Numbered from the stretch's first letter, positions 34,451 through 43,276 are shown. The stretch: DNA of 64,000 nt from JANQPA01 sp964628385 (GCA_964628385.1 CAZVOD010000001.1:62001-126000); one strand, 5' to 3'. Program-made: numbers and translations. The notes: generated from the letters alone by a model not told the origin.

Positions 34451-35521
34451 TCATTCTTCCATACCTTCCTTCATTTTTTCGGCATTTTCAGCCACTCTTA
34501 ATGATTCTATGACCTCTTGCAGGTCGCCTTCCACTATTTTATCCAGATTGTATAGGGTCAGGTTGATCCGATGGTCCGTCACTCGATTTTGAGGATAATT
34601 ATAGGTCCGGATTTTATCTGAGCGGTCTCCTGAGCCGACCAGCGACTTTCTCTGAGCAGCTTGCTGAGACTCGTGTTCTTTTTTCTGTATTTCAGATATT
34701 TTTTGATACAGGCGTTGAAGCGCAATTTCTCTGTTTTTGATCTGAGATCGGCCATCCTGACTTTCTGCCACTATACCCGTGGGCAGGTGCGTAAAGCGTA
34801 CCCCAGATTCTGTCTTGTTAACGTGCTGACCACCGGCCCCGCTTGAGCGGAAAGTATCCACTTTGAGGTCTGCTTTGTTAATATCCACATCTTCCATTTC
34901 CAGCTTTGGAATAACAGCTACGGTAGCTGCTGAAGTGTGAACACGGCCTTGTGATTCCGTTTTGGGTACTCGCTGAACGCGATGTGCTCCTGACTCGAAT
35001 TTTATTTTTCCAAAAACATCTTCCCCCTTAACTTCCAGGATGATCTTACTGTATCCTCCGGCAGTCCCTTCCTGAGCCTCGACCGTTTCGACGGTCCATC
35101 CCTGAGTTTCAAAAAACTTGATATACATTTTATACAAATCACCGGCAAAAATGCTGGCTTCATCTCCTCCGGTACCCGCTCTAATCTCGAAAATAACATC
35201 TTTAGAGTCTTCCCGGTCTTTGGGAATAAGTAGATATTTTATCTTTTCCTCCAGTTCTTCCTGCTGGGGTTTGAGCTCTTCCAGTTCCATCTCGGCCATT
35301 TCGCGATACTCCGGATCATTTTCCTTCATCATCTCCCGGGCTGTTTTAATATTGCCCAGCACCTCTTTATACACATTATAAACCTCTACTATTTCTTTTA
35401 GGTCTTTATATTCTTTACTTACCTTTTTATATCTATCCATATCAGAGATTACCTCGGGATCGGCCATCTGTTCTTCCAGATAAAAATATCTATCTTGTAT
35501 TGCTTCTAGCTTCTCTATCAT
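34451..35521 (-). CDS. prfA: Peptide chain release factor 1
   Basis: RF1 reads UAA and UAG stop codons and triggers peptide release. The 356-residue protein has the catalytic GGQ in RSSGAGGQHVNKTESGVRF (about 230-248). The stop-codon reading PxT motif is present as PKT in RVQRVPKTESQGR, which supports RF1 over RF2 (SPF). The N-terminal coiled region is normal. It is a single gene on the minus strand, convergent with the DUF4837 gene. Confidence 0.95.
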   Translation of the reverse strand: MIEKLEAIQDRYFYLEEQMADPEVISDMDRYKKVSKEYKDLKEIVEVYNVYKEVLGNIKTAREMMKENDPEYREMAEMELEELKPQQEELEEKIKYLLIPKDREDSKDVIFEIRAGTGGDEASIFAGDLYKMYIKFFETQGWTVETVEAQEGTAGGYSKIILEVKGEDVFGKIKFESGAHRVQRVPKTESQGRVHTSAATVAVIPKLEMEDVDINKADLKVDTFRSSGAGGQHVNKTESGVRFTHLPTGIVAESQDGRSQIKNREIALQRLYQKISEIQKKEHESQQAAQRKSLVGSGDRSDKIRTYNYPQNRVTDHRINLTLYNLDKIVEGDLQEVIESLRVAENAEKMKEGMEE

Positions 35522-35787
35522 TTTTTATCTATTTAATGCTTTCTCAGGAAAAGCGACTACAAAAGTAACACATATCCGGCCATCCTTTCAAGTAGATTTA
35601 TAAATTTTTGTTTTGAAAGAAAAAAGCCAGATAAATAAGCAGTAAGACCAATTATTCATTATTTTTATAAAAACATAAACGAGAGGGGTTGGAGAGTGGC
35701 TTACAAGGGAACGACTGGCTTTGTTTTAATAGAATGGCCAATCATTAATTCTAAGGTAGCCAACTGATATCTTTTCAGAGAAATCGC

Positions 35788-36474
35788 ATGATAAACATAC
35801 TTAATATAGAGACGGCTACAGATATTTGTTCTATCGCAATTTCAGCAAATGGAAAGCAGCTTAGCTTGGCTGAGAGTACGGAAGCTTATCAACATGCGGC
35901 ACAGATCACCCTTCTGATCGATAAATGCCTGCAACAGTCCGGATTATCCATGTCTCATATCGATGGCGTAGCAGTCAGTAGCGGCCCGGGTTCTTACACC
36001 GCTCTGCGAGTAGGTACCAGCGTTGCTAAAGGAATTTGTTATGCCCTCGACAAGCCTCTGGTGGTGGTAGATACTTTGGAGGCTTTGGCCGGGGAGGCCG
36101 CCAGGCATGAAGGTAGGCCTAATACTTTATACTGCCCAATGATAGATGCGCGCAGGATGGAAGTTTATACGGCAGTTTTTGACCATAACCTCAAATGCAT
36201 ACAGCCGGTAGCATCGCTAATACTTATGGAAGATTCCTTTAAAAGCCAATTAGAAAATGGCTTTAGAGTAGTTTGCTGTGGCAATGGAGCCCGCAAAATA
36301 ACGAATGTACTCCACCATGAACGCATCAAAATAATGGTTACTCAGAATAGCGCCAGTTATATGGTAAAGATAGCTCACGAGCGCTTTGAGCACCAACTTT
36401 TTGAAAATCTTGCCCGGTATAGTCCCAATTATTTTAAAAATCCATACATCACAACACCAAAGAAAATTTTATAA
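35788..36474 (+). CDS. tsaB: tRNA threonylcarbamoyladenosine biosynthesis protein TsaB
   Basis: A 228-residue ASKHA-fold partner of TsaD in making t6A37 of ANN-decoding tRNAs. The N-terminal ILNIETATDICSIAISANGK (first nucleotide-binding-like segment), VSSGPGSYTALRVGTSVAKG and the following DTLEALA are diagnostic. The C-terminal half is shorter and more variable, as usual for TsaB. It stands alone on the plus strand upstream of the two ArsR-fold genes. Confidence 0.93.
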   Translation: MINILNIETATDICSIAISANGKQLSLAESTEAYQHAAQITLLIDKCLQQSGLSMSHIDGVAVSSGPGSYTALRVGTSVAKGICYALDKPLVVVDTLEALAGEAARHEGRPNTLYCPMIDARRMEVYTAVFDHNLKCIQPVASLILMEDSFKSQLENGFRVVCCGNGARKITNVLHHERIKIMVTQNSASYMVKIAHERFEHQLFENLARYSPNYFKNPYITTPKKIL

Positions 36475-36633
36475 TACAAGACAATTTAAAATATTTCTAA
36501 TTTGATGTTTTTTTTTGTACTTTTGTCTATATGCCAATCGCTTTGCAGTTAAAAAAATTTACATGTAACTAATACTGGTATAGTATTTGAACTATATGTA
36601 GAGGACGTTAACGCTATTTAAAAGAACATTTTT

Positions 36634-36972
36634 ATGAGAAAGCAAAAAAATGAGACCGTAACATTAAAGAAGGGAGAAGGCGAAATTTTTCTAGATTATG
36701 CCGAATTAAGGAAAGCGGTTCTTGTACTCAGAGCTGTGAATCACAAACTAAGACAAAGAATCATTGATCTTCTTGAAGAAAATGACAGCATGACCGTAAC
36801 TGATATTTACATCAAGCTACGTCTTGAGCAGTCTGTTGCTTCGCAGCATCTTGCCATTTTAAGAAGGGCAGGAGTTGTTGATACAGAACGACAGGGTAAG
36901 TTCATAAACTACTCTTTAAATAAAGATAGGCTGGCACAAATTTCTCGTTTAGTAGAGGAATTGACCACCTAA
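36634..36972 (+). CDS. ArsR-fold winged helix transcriptional regulator (paralogue 1)
   Basis: A 112-residue ArsR/SmtB-type winged helix protein. The recognition region is RLEQSVASQHLAILRRAGVV and the wing is TERQGKFINYSLN. No Cys pair (ELCVC) or other classic metal site is present, so it is probably not a metal sensor. It is a clear paralogue of the next gene (shared LEQS, SQHL, ILR, AG, TER, GKFI and YS positions). Its upstream region has TACTTTTG at 36518-36525 as a possible -7 element. A terminator separates the two genes. Confidence 0.85.
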   Translation: MRKQKNETVTLKKGEGEIFLDYAELRKAVLVLRAVNHKLRQRIIDLLEENDSMTVTDIYIKLRLEQSVASQHLAILRRAGVVDTERQGKFINYSLNKDRLAQISRLVEELTT

Positions 36973-37029
36973 AACAACCTTCTCGTACACGGTAATTCGT
37001 ACATTTTTCTCCCATTTCTTCGGCAGAAA

Positions 37030-37064
37030 ATGCTGTAAATCAATTAGATTCACAGCATTTTTTT
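37030..37064 (+). terminator. Rho-independent terminator between the two ArsR-fold genes
   Basis: ATGCTGTAAATC and GATTCACAGCAT form a 12-bp stem with one mismatch and a 5-base loop, followed by a T-run. It indicates that the two regulator genes are separate transcription units. Confidence 0.75.
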
Positions 37065-37073
37065 ATTTATAAT

Positions 37074-37104
37074 TTTGAAAAAAAAAATAAAAACTGCATC
37101 TTTG
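37074..37104 (+). promoter_or_regulatory. Promoter of ArsR-fold paralogue 2
   Basis: TTTG at 37074-37077 and CATCTTTG at 37097-37104 have a 19-base spacing. They match the Bacteroidota -33/-7 pair with one mismatch in the -7. The ATG is 35 bases downstream. Confidence 0.55.
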
Positions 37105-37139
37105 CTGCAAATTGGTTACCATAAAAATTTTAAACGTCT

Positions 37140-37466
37140 ATGAGAAGCGCTAAGGTTAGCATTAACAACGAAAAACTACAAATCTCTTCCGAAATCCTTC
37201 GGGCCCTAGCTCACCCCTTAAGGATGAAAATTCTAGAATTTATCGATTCGAGCGACACCATTAACGTGAATAAGATCTACAACACATTGAAATTAGAGCA
37301 ATCTATCACCTCGCAACATTTAAGAATTTTGAGGCTAGCAGGCCTGGTTAATACAGAAAGGGATGGAAAGTTTATTCACTATAGCATTGACTATAGCAAG
37401 ATCAACTCTACAGTTGAAGCAGTAAACAGGTTTATACAGGAAACTGAACAAGAAGAAGAAGCATAA
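37140..37466 (+). CDS. ArsR-fold winged helix transcriptional regulator (paralogue 2)
   Basis: A 108-residue winged helix protein with ILRALAHPLRMKILEFI, the recognition segment KLEQSITSQHLRILRLAGLV and the wing TERDGKFIHYSID. It lacks metal-binding cysteines. The closest relative in the window is the gene just upstream, so a tandem duplication is likely. It has its own promoter and a terminator. Targets are unknown; growth-phase or developmental control is only a guess. Confidence 0.85.
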   Translation: MRSAKVSINNEKLQISSEILRALAHPLRMKILEFIDSSDTINVNKIYNTLKLEQSITSQHLRILRLAGLVNTERDGKFIHYSIDYSKINSTVEAVNRFIQETEQEEEA

Positions 37467-37505
37467 ATTAAACATATCACTTTAGGAAGGGAAATGTGGT
37501 AATCC

Positions 37506-37533
37506 AAAGCTTAGGTTGAAAAATCTAAGCTTT
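37506..37533. terminator. Terminator hairpin between the ArsR-fold gene and lspA
   Basis: AAAGCTTAG and CTAAGCTTT form a perfect 9-bp stem with a 10-base loop between convergent genes. It is followed by GTTATTTATT, a weak T-run. Confidence 0.6.
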
Positions 37534-37534
37534 G

Positions 37535-38305
37535 TTATTTATTGGAATCATTAATCTCTAGCGGGTCACTAATTTGGGTATCTGAGTTTTCTGCCTTTTC
37601 ATTCTCAGTAGCGGCCTGTTCCTCCTCATGACTTTTGCCGGTAAAAAAAGAACGCTGGAAAAATAAAATATTAATAACGCCAAGCGTGATCGCTACATCA
37701 GCGATGTTAAATACCGGTTTGAAGAACATGTATTTTTTACCCCCTATCAATGGTATCCATTCGGGGAAATAACCATTCCAGACCGGAAAGTATAGCATAT
37801 CAACTACCTTTCCGTAGAGCAAAGGAGCATACCCACCCTCTTCAGGAAGTAACACAGCTATGCCACCGTGATAATATGATTCTGAAAAGATGATGCCATA
37901 GAAAGCACTGTCAATGATATTGCCAATGGCGCCAGCCATGATTAATGCGAAACTCGCCAATACACTCCAATTGGCTTTCGTTTGTAACAAAAAGCGAATA
38001 TATACAAAGAGCAAAACCACGGCAATAATACGAAAGATACTCAACGCCAGCTTACCGAGATAATTATCTGTCAGAGTTATGCCGAAGGCCATACCAGGGT
38101 TCTCCACAAAGTGAATGAGTGCCCAGTCCAGGCCGAAAATTTGAATTTCATCGCCGTATTGCATATGGGTTTTCACCCAGATTTTCAAAGATTGATCTAT
38201 GAGTAAAACGAAGAGTATCAATAAAGTTAGCCAGACAATCTTTCTCAAGGTAGTTGGTATTTTACAGCTTGGAGCATCTTTAATCTTAAAATAATCAACC
38301 CACAT
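37535..38305 (-). CDS. lspA: Lipoprotein signal peptidase (SPase II)
   Basis: Cleaves lipoprotein signal peptides at the inner membrane; this window encodes many lipoprotein substrates. Four membrane segments are visible, starting at KIVWLTLLILFVLLIDQSLK. The two catalytic Asp residues lie in GNIIDSAFYG and FNIADVAITLG. As in other Bacteroidota the loop between them is long. A charged C-terminal tail of about 35 residues follows. The frame extends to a TTG at 38344, but ATG 38305 is preferred. It lies downstream of the TraR/DksA gene on the same strand. Confidence 0.93.
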   Translation of the reverse strand: MWVDYFKIKDAPSCKIPTTLRKIVWLTLLILFVLLIDQSLKIWVKTHMQYGDEIQIFGLDWALIHFVENPGMAFGITLTDNYLGKLALSIFRIIAVVLLFVYIRFLLQTKANWSVLASFALIMAGAIGNIIDSAFYGIIFSESYYHGGIAVLLPEEGGYAPLLYGKVVDMLYFPVWNGYFPEWIPLIGGKKYMFFKPVFNIADVAITLGVINILFFQRSFFTGKSHEEEQAATENEKAENSDTQISDPLEINDSNK

Positions 38306-38436
38306 GCACGGTGATGTGCGCTCGTTTTGATCAATTTCAAACAAATAAACGTCACTTTCGGGGTTTTAGTTGTCAGAGATGCTGGAGAAAAGTGTATTAG
38401 GGAGAATAACAGGGCAGCCCAATCACTCTTGACAAG

Positions 38437-38502
38437 GCATCCTTCTGCTTTGCTCATTCTCCAGACACGTAGCTGTACAAATAGATATAAGCAGAAGGAT
38501 GC
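38437..38502. other. Perfect 13-bp inverted repeat between the traR/dksA-like gene and lspA
   Basis: GCATCCTTCTGCT (38437-38449) and AGCAGAAGGATGC (38490-38502) are exact inverted copies with a 40-base spacer. It could form a hairpin in the intercistronic RNA, or be two operator half-sites. A second inverted pair CTGGAGAA/TTCTCCAG (near 38382 and 38457) overlaps it. Confidence 0.45.
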
Positions 38503-38522
38503 ACAACACTAGCAGGAGGATA

Positions 38523-38900
38523 CTAGCGTTTCTTTTGCTTCTTGGCATCAATACTTAAGGTAGCATGAGGAACGGCTTTTAATCTTTGCTTTGAGATCAA
38601 TTTGCCAGTAACTCTGCAAATGCCATATGCTTTATTTTCGATTCTGATCAATGCATTCTCTAGGTGGTTAATCAACTTAAGCTGGCGGGATGCCATTGTT
38701 GATATTCTTTCATTCTCAGCTGTGCCTATACCATCATCCAAACCTTTTATTTTAGAGTCTTCATTATCGGCCATTTCAGAAAGCTGCTTGGCAAAGTAAT
38801 CATACTCTTCCCGGGCACGATCCAGCTTCTTTAGGACAATCGCTTTGAATTCTTCCAGTTCCTGATCTGTGTAACGCGTTTTATGTGCCTTGTGATCCAT
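38523..38900 (-). CDS. TraR/DksA family protein lacking the zinc cysteines
   Basis: A 125-residue DksA-like protein. DksA binds the RNA polymerase secondary channel and works with ppGpp. The N-terminal coiled-coil helices (ELEEFKAIVLKKLDRAREEY...) and the C-terminal globular region are clear. The zinc finger is degenerate: the canonical C-x2-C...C-x2-C appears as CRVT and SIDA, leaving one of four Cys. The GTAENERISTMASRQ segment holds the coiled-coil region. It lies upstream of lspA, a common Bacteroidota neighbour. Confidence 0.85.
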   Translation of the reverse strand: MDHKAHKTRYTDQELEEFKAIVLKKLDRAREEYDYFAKQLSEMADNEDSKIKGLDDGIGTAENERISTMASRQLKLINHLENALIRIENKAYGICRVTGKLISKQRLKAVPHATLSIDAKKQKKR

Positions 38901-39153
38901 AGCTTTTATTGTTTATAATTTACAAATTAGAGTGCGAGATGATAAACTGTAGTTTTCTGCTGCGAAGATAATAATTACCTGAAATGAAATAAAGGAATAA
39001 ATAATTATTTGCCTTAATAAGTACACCGAAAAAGGATAATTGGTCGTTACTTTACAATATCTTTACTGGTTACCTAATAAATTCAAATACCGATTCATCT
39101 CTCAGAACTCATTTTATCGGCTTATCAAACGCTAGCACTCCAACCCTTATTGG

Positions 39154-40299
39154 CTATAGTTCCTTTTGTTCGTCAGAATCTTCTGTTGATTCCTCTGAAT
39201 GATCCTCTTCATTTGTTACCTCTTCTTCTATATCTTCTACATCGTCAGCTTCTTCCACATCTTCATCTTCATCGTCTTTAACCAGTGCATTTTCTCTCAT
39301 CTCAAAATAATCTTTTCTGCTACGAGCGATATCAAGAGCTGAAAACAGTGCTCTTTGGAACGAAAAATGTTCCGCTTCGTTTTTACCAGCTATATCGTAG
39401 GCCGTACCATGATCGGGTGAGGTTCTGACTGCACTAAGGCCCGCAGTGAAGTTAACCCCGCTACCAAAGGACAGTAGCTTGAAAGGAACAAGCCCTTGAT
39501 CGTGATACATGGCCAAAATACCATCAAACTTTTTGTAATTAAAAGAACCGAAGAAACCATCCGCTGCAAAGGGCCCAACTACAAGCAAGCCCTTCTTTTT
39601 GGCTTCAATAATAGCCGGACGGATGTACTGCTCTTCCTGCTGACCGATCACTCCATTATCGCTGGCGTGAGGATTGAGGCCTAGTACGGCGATAGCAGGC
39701 CGCTCAATACCAAAGTCCATGCGAAGTGTCTTATCCATAATCTCAATCTTTTCACTCACTTTTTCTTTGGTGATACTCATGGCTACATCCTCCAAAGGCA
39801 AATGATTGGTTACCAGGCCTATTCTGAGCTCATCGTGGATCATAAACATAAGACTCTCCATACCTCCAAGCTGTTGAGACAAAAACTCAGTATGACCCGG
39901 GTGCGGAAAATCAGCCATCTTCATAGCCTCTTTATTGATAGGTGCCGTAACTAATGCATCAATTATACCACCTTTCAAATCATTAACAGCAGCATCCAAA
40001 GCCAGATAAGCGTATCTTCCCCCTTGCTCTGTAGCTTTACCCAGGGTAATATTTACATTTTCCTGCCAACAGTTTACAATATTTACCTTATCCAGTGTAA
40101 AACGACCTGGCTCTTTGACAACCTGATACTGAACATCAACGTCAACTATATTCTTATGATATGAAATAACCTTACTAGATCCATAAATAACAGGCGTACA
40201 GAAATCACAAATCTTTTTATTGGAAAGCGTCTTCAAAATAATTTCAAGACCAATTCCATTAATATCACCAACACTAATGCCTATTTTAATTTTATTCAT
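39154..40299 (-). CDS. pdxA: 4-hydroxythreonine-4-phosphate dehydrogenase with an acidic tail
   Basis: PdxA oxidises 4-phosphohydroxythreonine in pyridoxal phosphate synthesis. The start KIGISVGDINGIGLEIILK, the metal-binding FPHPGHTEFLSQ, GLNPHASDNGVIG, the substrate region FDGILAMYHDQGLVPFK and SPDHGTAYDIAGK are all canonical. The core ends by about residue 335. The last 45 residues are an unusual run of Asp/Glu (KDDEDEDVEEADDVEDIEEE and onwards) that most PdxA proteins lack. It is divergent from rsmA. Confidence 0.94.
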   Translation of the reverse strand: MNKIKIGISVGDINGIGLEIILKTLSNKKICDFCTPVIYGSSKVISYHKNIVDVDVQYQVVKEPGRFTLDKVNIVNCWQENVNITLGKATEQGGRYAYLALDAAVNDLKGGIIDALVTAPINKEAMKMADFPHPGHTEFLSQQLGGMESLMFMIHDELRIGLVTNHLPLEDVAMSITKEKVSEKIEIMDKTLRMDFGIERPAIAVLGLNPHASDNGVIGQQEEQYIRPAIIEAKKKGLLVVGPFAADGFFGSFNYKKFDGILAMYHDQGLVPFKLLSFGSGVNFTAGLSAVRTSPDHGTAYDIAGKNEAEHFSFQRALFSALDIARSRKDYFEMRENALVKDDEDEDVEEADDVEDIEEEVTNEEDHSEESTEDSDEQKEL

Positions 40300-40394
40300 T
40301 CATCTAGGTTTTTATTTTTGTTTAAAATAACAAAGGACACAATATCTAATTTTTTTCCAAAATTTGCCTTTGTATCCACAACAGTTTCAACAAT

Positions 40395-41174
40395 TTGAAA
40401 GCAAAAAAGTCATTTGGCCAGCACTTCCTCAACAGCGACAGGATCGCAGAACAGATCGTCAATAGCCTTTTGCTGACAGACGAAACGTCTCAGGTTTTGG
40501 AGATCGGCCCGGGCCGTGGTATGCTGACTCGTTTTTTGATAGAAAAACCAGCCAGGCTGCTGGTCGTAGAAGCAGATCAGGAAATGGTATTATATCTGAA
40601 CAAATATTTTCCACAATTAAAAAATCAAATTGTCAATGCAGATTTTTTGAAAGTACCCCTCGATAAAGTTATGGATGGAAAACCATTTAGCCTGATCGGT
40701 AATTTTCCATACAACATTTCTTCTCAAATAGTATTCAAAATGCTTGAATACCGGGAATTAATTCCCGAAATGGTAGGTATGTTTCAAAGAGAAGTAGCCG
40801 AGCGTATTATTGCGCCACCTGGCGACAAGGTGTATGGCATTATCAGTGTGTTGACTCAAGCTCACTACACGGGAAAATACCTTTTTACGGTGGATAAGAG
40901 TAAATTCAATCCGCCTCCCAGGGTACAATCAGCAGTGATTCGGCTACAAAGGCGTGAAAAAAGCCTGATAGAACCATTGTATGAGCCGCTATTCTCCAAA
41001 ATCGTCAAACAGGCTTTTGGCCAGCGCCGTAAAATGATGCGCAACACTATGAAAAGCTTCCTGAAAGATGATCCTATCCTGCAGGAAGAATCCTTTAAAA
41101 AACGACCGGAGCAACTTTCAGTAGAAGACTTTGTAGAACTCACTCATATCATTTACAAAAAGATTAATACATAA
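40395..41174 (+). CDS. rsmA: 16S rRNA dimethyladenosine transferase (KsgA)
   Basis: Dimethylates A1518 and A1519 of 16S rRNA late in small-subunit assembly. The 259-residue protein has KKSFGQHFLNS, the SAM motif VLEIGPGRGMLT and the catalytic NFPYNIS. The frame starts at TTG 40395. No ATG is near, and MKAKKSFGQHFL is the expected family N-terminus, so a TTG start codon is very likely. It is followed 16 bases later by the yqeY-like gene. Confidence 0.95.
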   Translation: MKAKKSFGQHFLNSDRIAEQIVNSLLLTDETSQVLEIGPGRGMLTRFLIEKPARLLVVEADQEMVLYLNKYFPQLKNQIVNADFLKVPLDKVMDGKPFSLIGNFPYNISSQIVFKMLEYRELIPEMVGMFQREVAERIIAPPGDKVYGIISVLTQAHYTGKYLFTVDKSKFNPPPRVQSAVIRLQRREKSLIEPLYEPLFSKIVKQAFGQRRKMMRNTMKSFLKDDPILQEESFKKRPEQLSVEDFVELTHIIYKKINT

Positions 41175-41190
41175 TTTAAACTTTTATGCA

Positions 41191-41637
41191 ATGCGTTTAG
41201 AAGACAAAATCAAAGAAGACTTGAAAGCGGCTATGAAAGCCAAGGATAAGCAAGCACTAAGAGGTATCAGAGCAATTAAAGCAGCAATATTACTGGCAAA
41301 AACCGATGGCACCAAAGGTGAACTGGACGAAGAGAAAGAGATTAAGCTTTTGCAAAAGCTCGTCAAGCAACGGCGAGACTCCATAGAAATCTATGAAAAG
41401 GAAGGGCGAGAGGAACTGGCGGAAACAGAAAAGGAGGAAATAGAAATTATAGAAAAATACTTGCCGGAGCAGCTTTCTGAAGAAGAACTTAAGGCTGAAG
41501 TAAAAAAGATTATCGAAGAGACCGCCGCCAGCTCCATGAAAGACATGGGTAAAGTTATGGGTCAGGCCACTAAGAAGCTCCAGGGAAAAGCAGATGGTAA
41601 GGCCATCTCGGCAGCGGTAAAAGAATTACTGAAGTAG
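41191..41637 (+). CDS. GatB/YqeY domain protein
   Basis: A 148-residue YqeY-type protein. The domain is homologous to the tRNA-binding tail of the GatB amidotransferase subunit. Motifs are LEDKIKEDLKAAMKAKDK, ALRGIRAIKAAILLA, YLPEQLSEEELKAEVK and the C-terminal MGKVMGQATKKLQGKADGKA. Its molecular role is not established. It is 16 bases after rsmA and 50 bases before the aldehyde dehydrogenase, so possibly one operon. Confidence 0.88.
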   Translation: MRLEDKIKEDLKAAMKAKDKQALRGIRAIKAAILLAKTDGTKGELDEEKEIKLLQKLVKQRRDSIEIYEKEGREELAETEKEEIEIIEKYLPEQLSEEELKAEVKKIIEETAASSMKDMGKVMGQATKKLQGKADGKAISAAVKELLK

Positions 41638-41687
41638 AAAGTATCAGGCGGTGGCATTTTTTAACTAAAAGAAACCAAATATATCTT

Positions 41688-43214
41688 ATGGATACTGGCT
41701 TTTTAAATCAATTAGGCTTGCAAGCCGTCAATAATGGCTCCTCTACAGGAACAAGTGACTTTGGCGATGGTCCGGTCATTGAATCTTATTCTCCTGTTGA
41801 TGGAAAACTAATAGCTAAAGTTACAACCACCACCCGGGAGGAATATCAAAAGGTCATCACTACAGCAAGAGTGGCCTTTAAGTCCTGGCGAAAAATGCCG
41901 GCTCCCCGACGAGGAGAGATTATCCGTCAGTATGGACAAGCGTTGCGCGAAAATAAAGAAGCTTTGGGTAAACTTGTTTCCTATGAAATGGGAAAAAGTT
42001 TGCAGGAAGGCTACGGCGAAGTTCAGGAAATGATCGATATATGTGATTTTGCGGTGGGCTTGTCCCGCCAGCTTTATGGCCTTACGATGCACTCCGAACG
42101 CCCCAACCACCGCATGTATGAACAATGGCATCCACTGGGCGTTGTTGGCATCATCTCTGCTTTCAACTTCCCGGTGGCAGTCTGGTCCTGGAATACCATG
42201 ATTGCTCTGGCTTGCGGTAATGTTTGTGTATGGAAACCCTCTGAAAAAACGCCGCTTTGTGCTATCGCCTGCCAGAATATCTTCAAAAAGATATTAGCAG
42301 ACAATCAGCTACCGGAAGGAGTTTCCAACGTTGTTATTGGTGATTATCAAGTGGGCGAATATATGACTACTGATCCCAATATTGCCCTGGTATCAGCTAC
42401 CGGAAGCACCAGAATGGGTAAGCAAGTAGCAGCTACTGTTGCCGCTCGCCTGGGTAAAACCATTTTGGAATTGGGAGGTAATAACGCTGTGATTGTTACT
42501 CCTAGTGCAGACCTGCAAATTGTACTGACGGGTGCGGTGTTTGGTGCCGTAGGAACCGCTGGCCAAAGATGTACCACTACCCGACGACTAATTGTCCATG
42601 AGCAGGTGTTTGATGAAGTAAAAGAAAAACTAGCCGCTGCTTATCCGCAGCTAAGAATAGGTAACCCTCTGGATGAAAGTAACCATGTAGGGCCTCTGAT
42701 CGACAAAGATGCCGTAAAAAACTATATGAATGCGCTGGAGGCTATACAAAAACAGGGAGGCAAATTTATTGTGAAAGGCGGGCAATTGCAGGGAGATGCC
42801 TACAGCAGCGGATGCTATGTCAAACCTTGTATTGCAGAAGTCAGTAATGATATGACAATCGTCCAAAGCGAAACTTTTGCTCCCATTTTGTATCTGATCA
42901 AGTACACTACCATAGAAGAAGCTATACATCTTCAAAATGATGTACCTCAGGGCCTAAGCTCCGCTATTATGACAAATAACTTACGGGAGGCTGAATTATT
43001 CCTGTCGGTAAGAGGCTCTGATTGCGGAATCGCTAATGTCAATATTGGCACCAGCGGAGCCGAAATTGGAGGCGCTTTTGGAGGAGAAAAAGAAACAGGC
43101 GGCGGAAGAGAAAGTGGCTCTGATGCCTGGAAGGCCTACATGAGGCGTCAGACGAATACTATTAATTACGGAACAGATGTTCCGCTGGCACAGGGTATAA
43201 AATTTGATTTTTAA
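41688..43214 (+). CDS. Aldehyde dehydrogenase, ALDH7 (antiquitin/AmaB) type
   Basis: A 508-residue NAD-dependent aldehyde dehydrogenase. The active-site Glu is in TILELGGNNAVIV and the catalytic Cys in GTAGQRCTTTRRLIVHE. The C-terminal NVNIGTSGAEIGGAFGGEKE and SGSDAWKAYMRRQTNT are distinctive of the ALDH7A1 group, which oxidises alpha-aminoadipic semialdehyde/piperideine-6-carboxylate in lysine breakdown. Whether this is its role here is inferred from the subfamily. A long terminator hairpin follows. Confidence 0.9.
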   Translation: MDTGFLNQLGLQAVNNGSSTGTSDFGDGPVIESYSPVDGKLIAKVTTTTREEYQKVITTARVAFKSWRKMPAPRRGEIIRQYGQALRENKEALGKLVSYEMGKSLQEGYGEVQEMIDICDFAVGLSRQLYGLTMHSERPNHRMYEQWHPLGVVGIISAFNFPVAVWSWNTMIALACGNVCVWKPSEKTPLCAIACQNIFKKILADNQLPEGVSNVVIGDYQVGEYMTTDPNIALVSATGSTRMGKQVAATVAARLGKTILELGGNNAVIVTPSADLQIVLTGAVFGAVGTAGQRCTTTRRLIVHEQVFDEVKEKLAAAYPQLRIGNPLDESNHVGPLIDKDAVKNYMNALEAIQKQGGKFIVKGGQLQGDAYSSGCYVKPCIAEVSNDMTIVQSETFAPILYLIKYTTIEEAIHLQNDVPQGLSSAIMTNNLREAELFLSVRGSDCGIANVNIGTSGAEIGGAFGGEKETGGGRESGSDAWKAYMRRQTNTINYGTDVPLAQGIKFDF

Positions 43215-43225
43215 AATATTCTATT

Positions 43226-43271
43226 AACAGAAGAGGCTGACTTTTGATGTCGTCAGCCTCTTCTGTTTTAT
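43226..43271. terminator. Strong bidirectional terminator
   Basis: AACAGAAGAGGCTGAC and GTCAGCCTCTTCTGTT form a perfect 16-bp stem with a 10-base loop between the convergent aldehyde dehydrogenase and nucleotidyltransferase genes, followed by TTAT. Confidence 0.9.
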
Positions 43272-43276
43272 CCTAT

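Noticed and set aside
35367..35375. TTATACACA, a DnaA-box match
   Set aside because: It lies inside the prfA coding sequence and about two such matches are expected by chance in the window.
38327..38512. 61-codon plus-strand frame overlapping the lspA upstream region
   Set aside because: It spans the inverted repeat and has no family resemblance or start signal.
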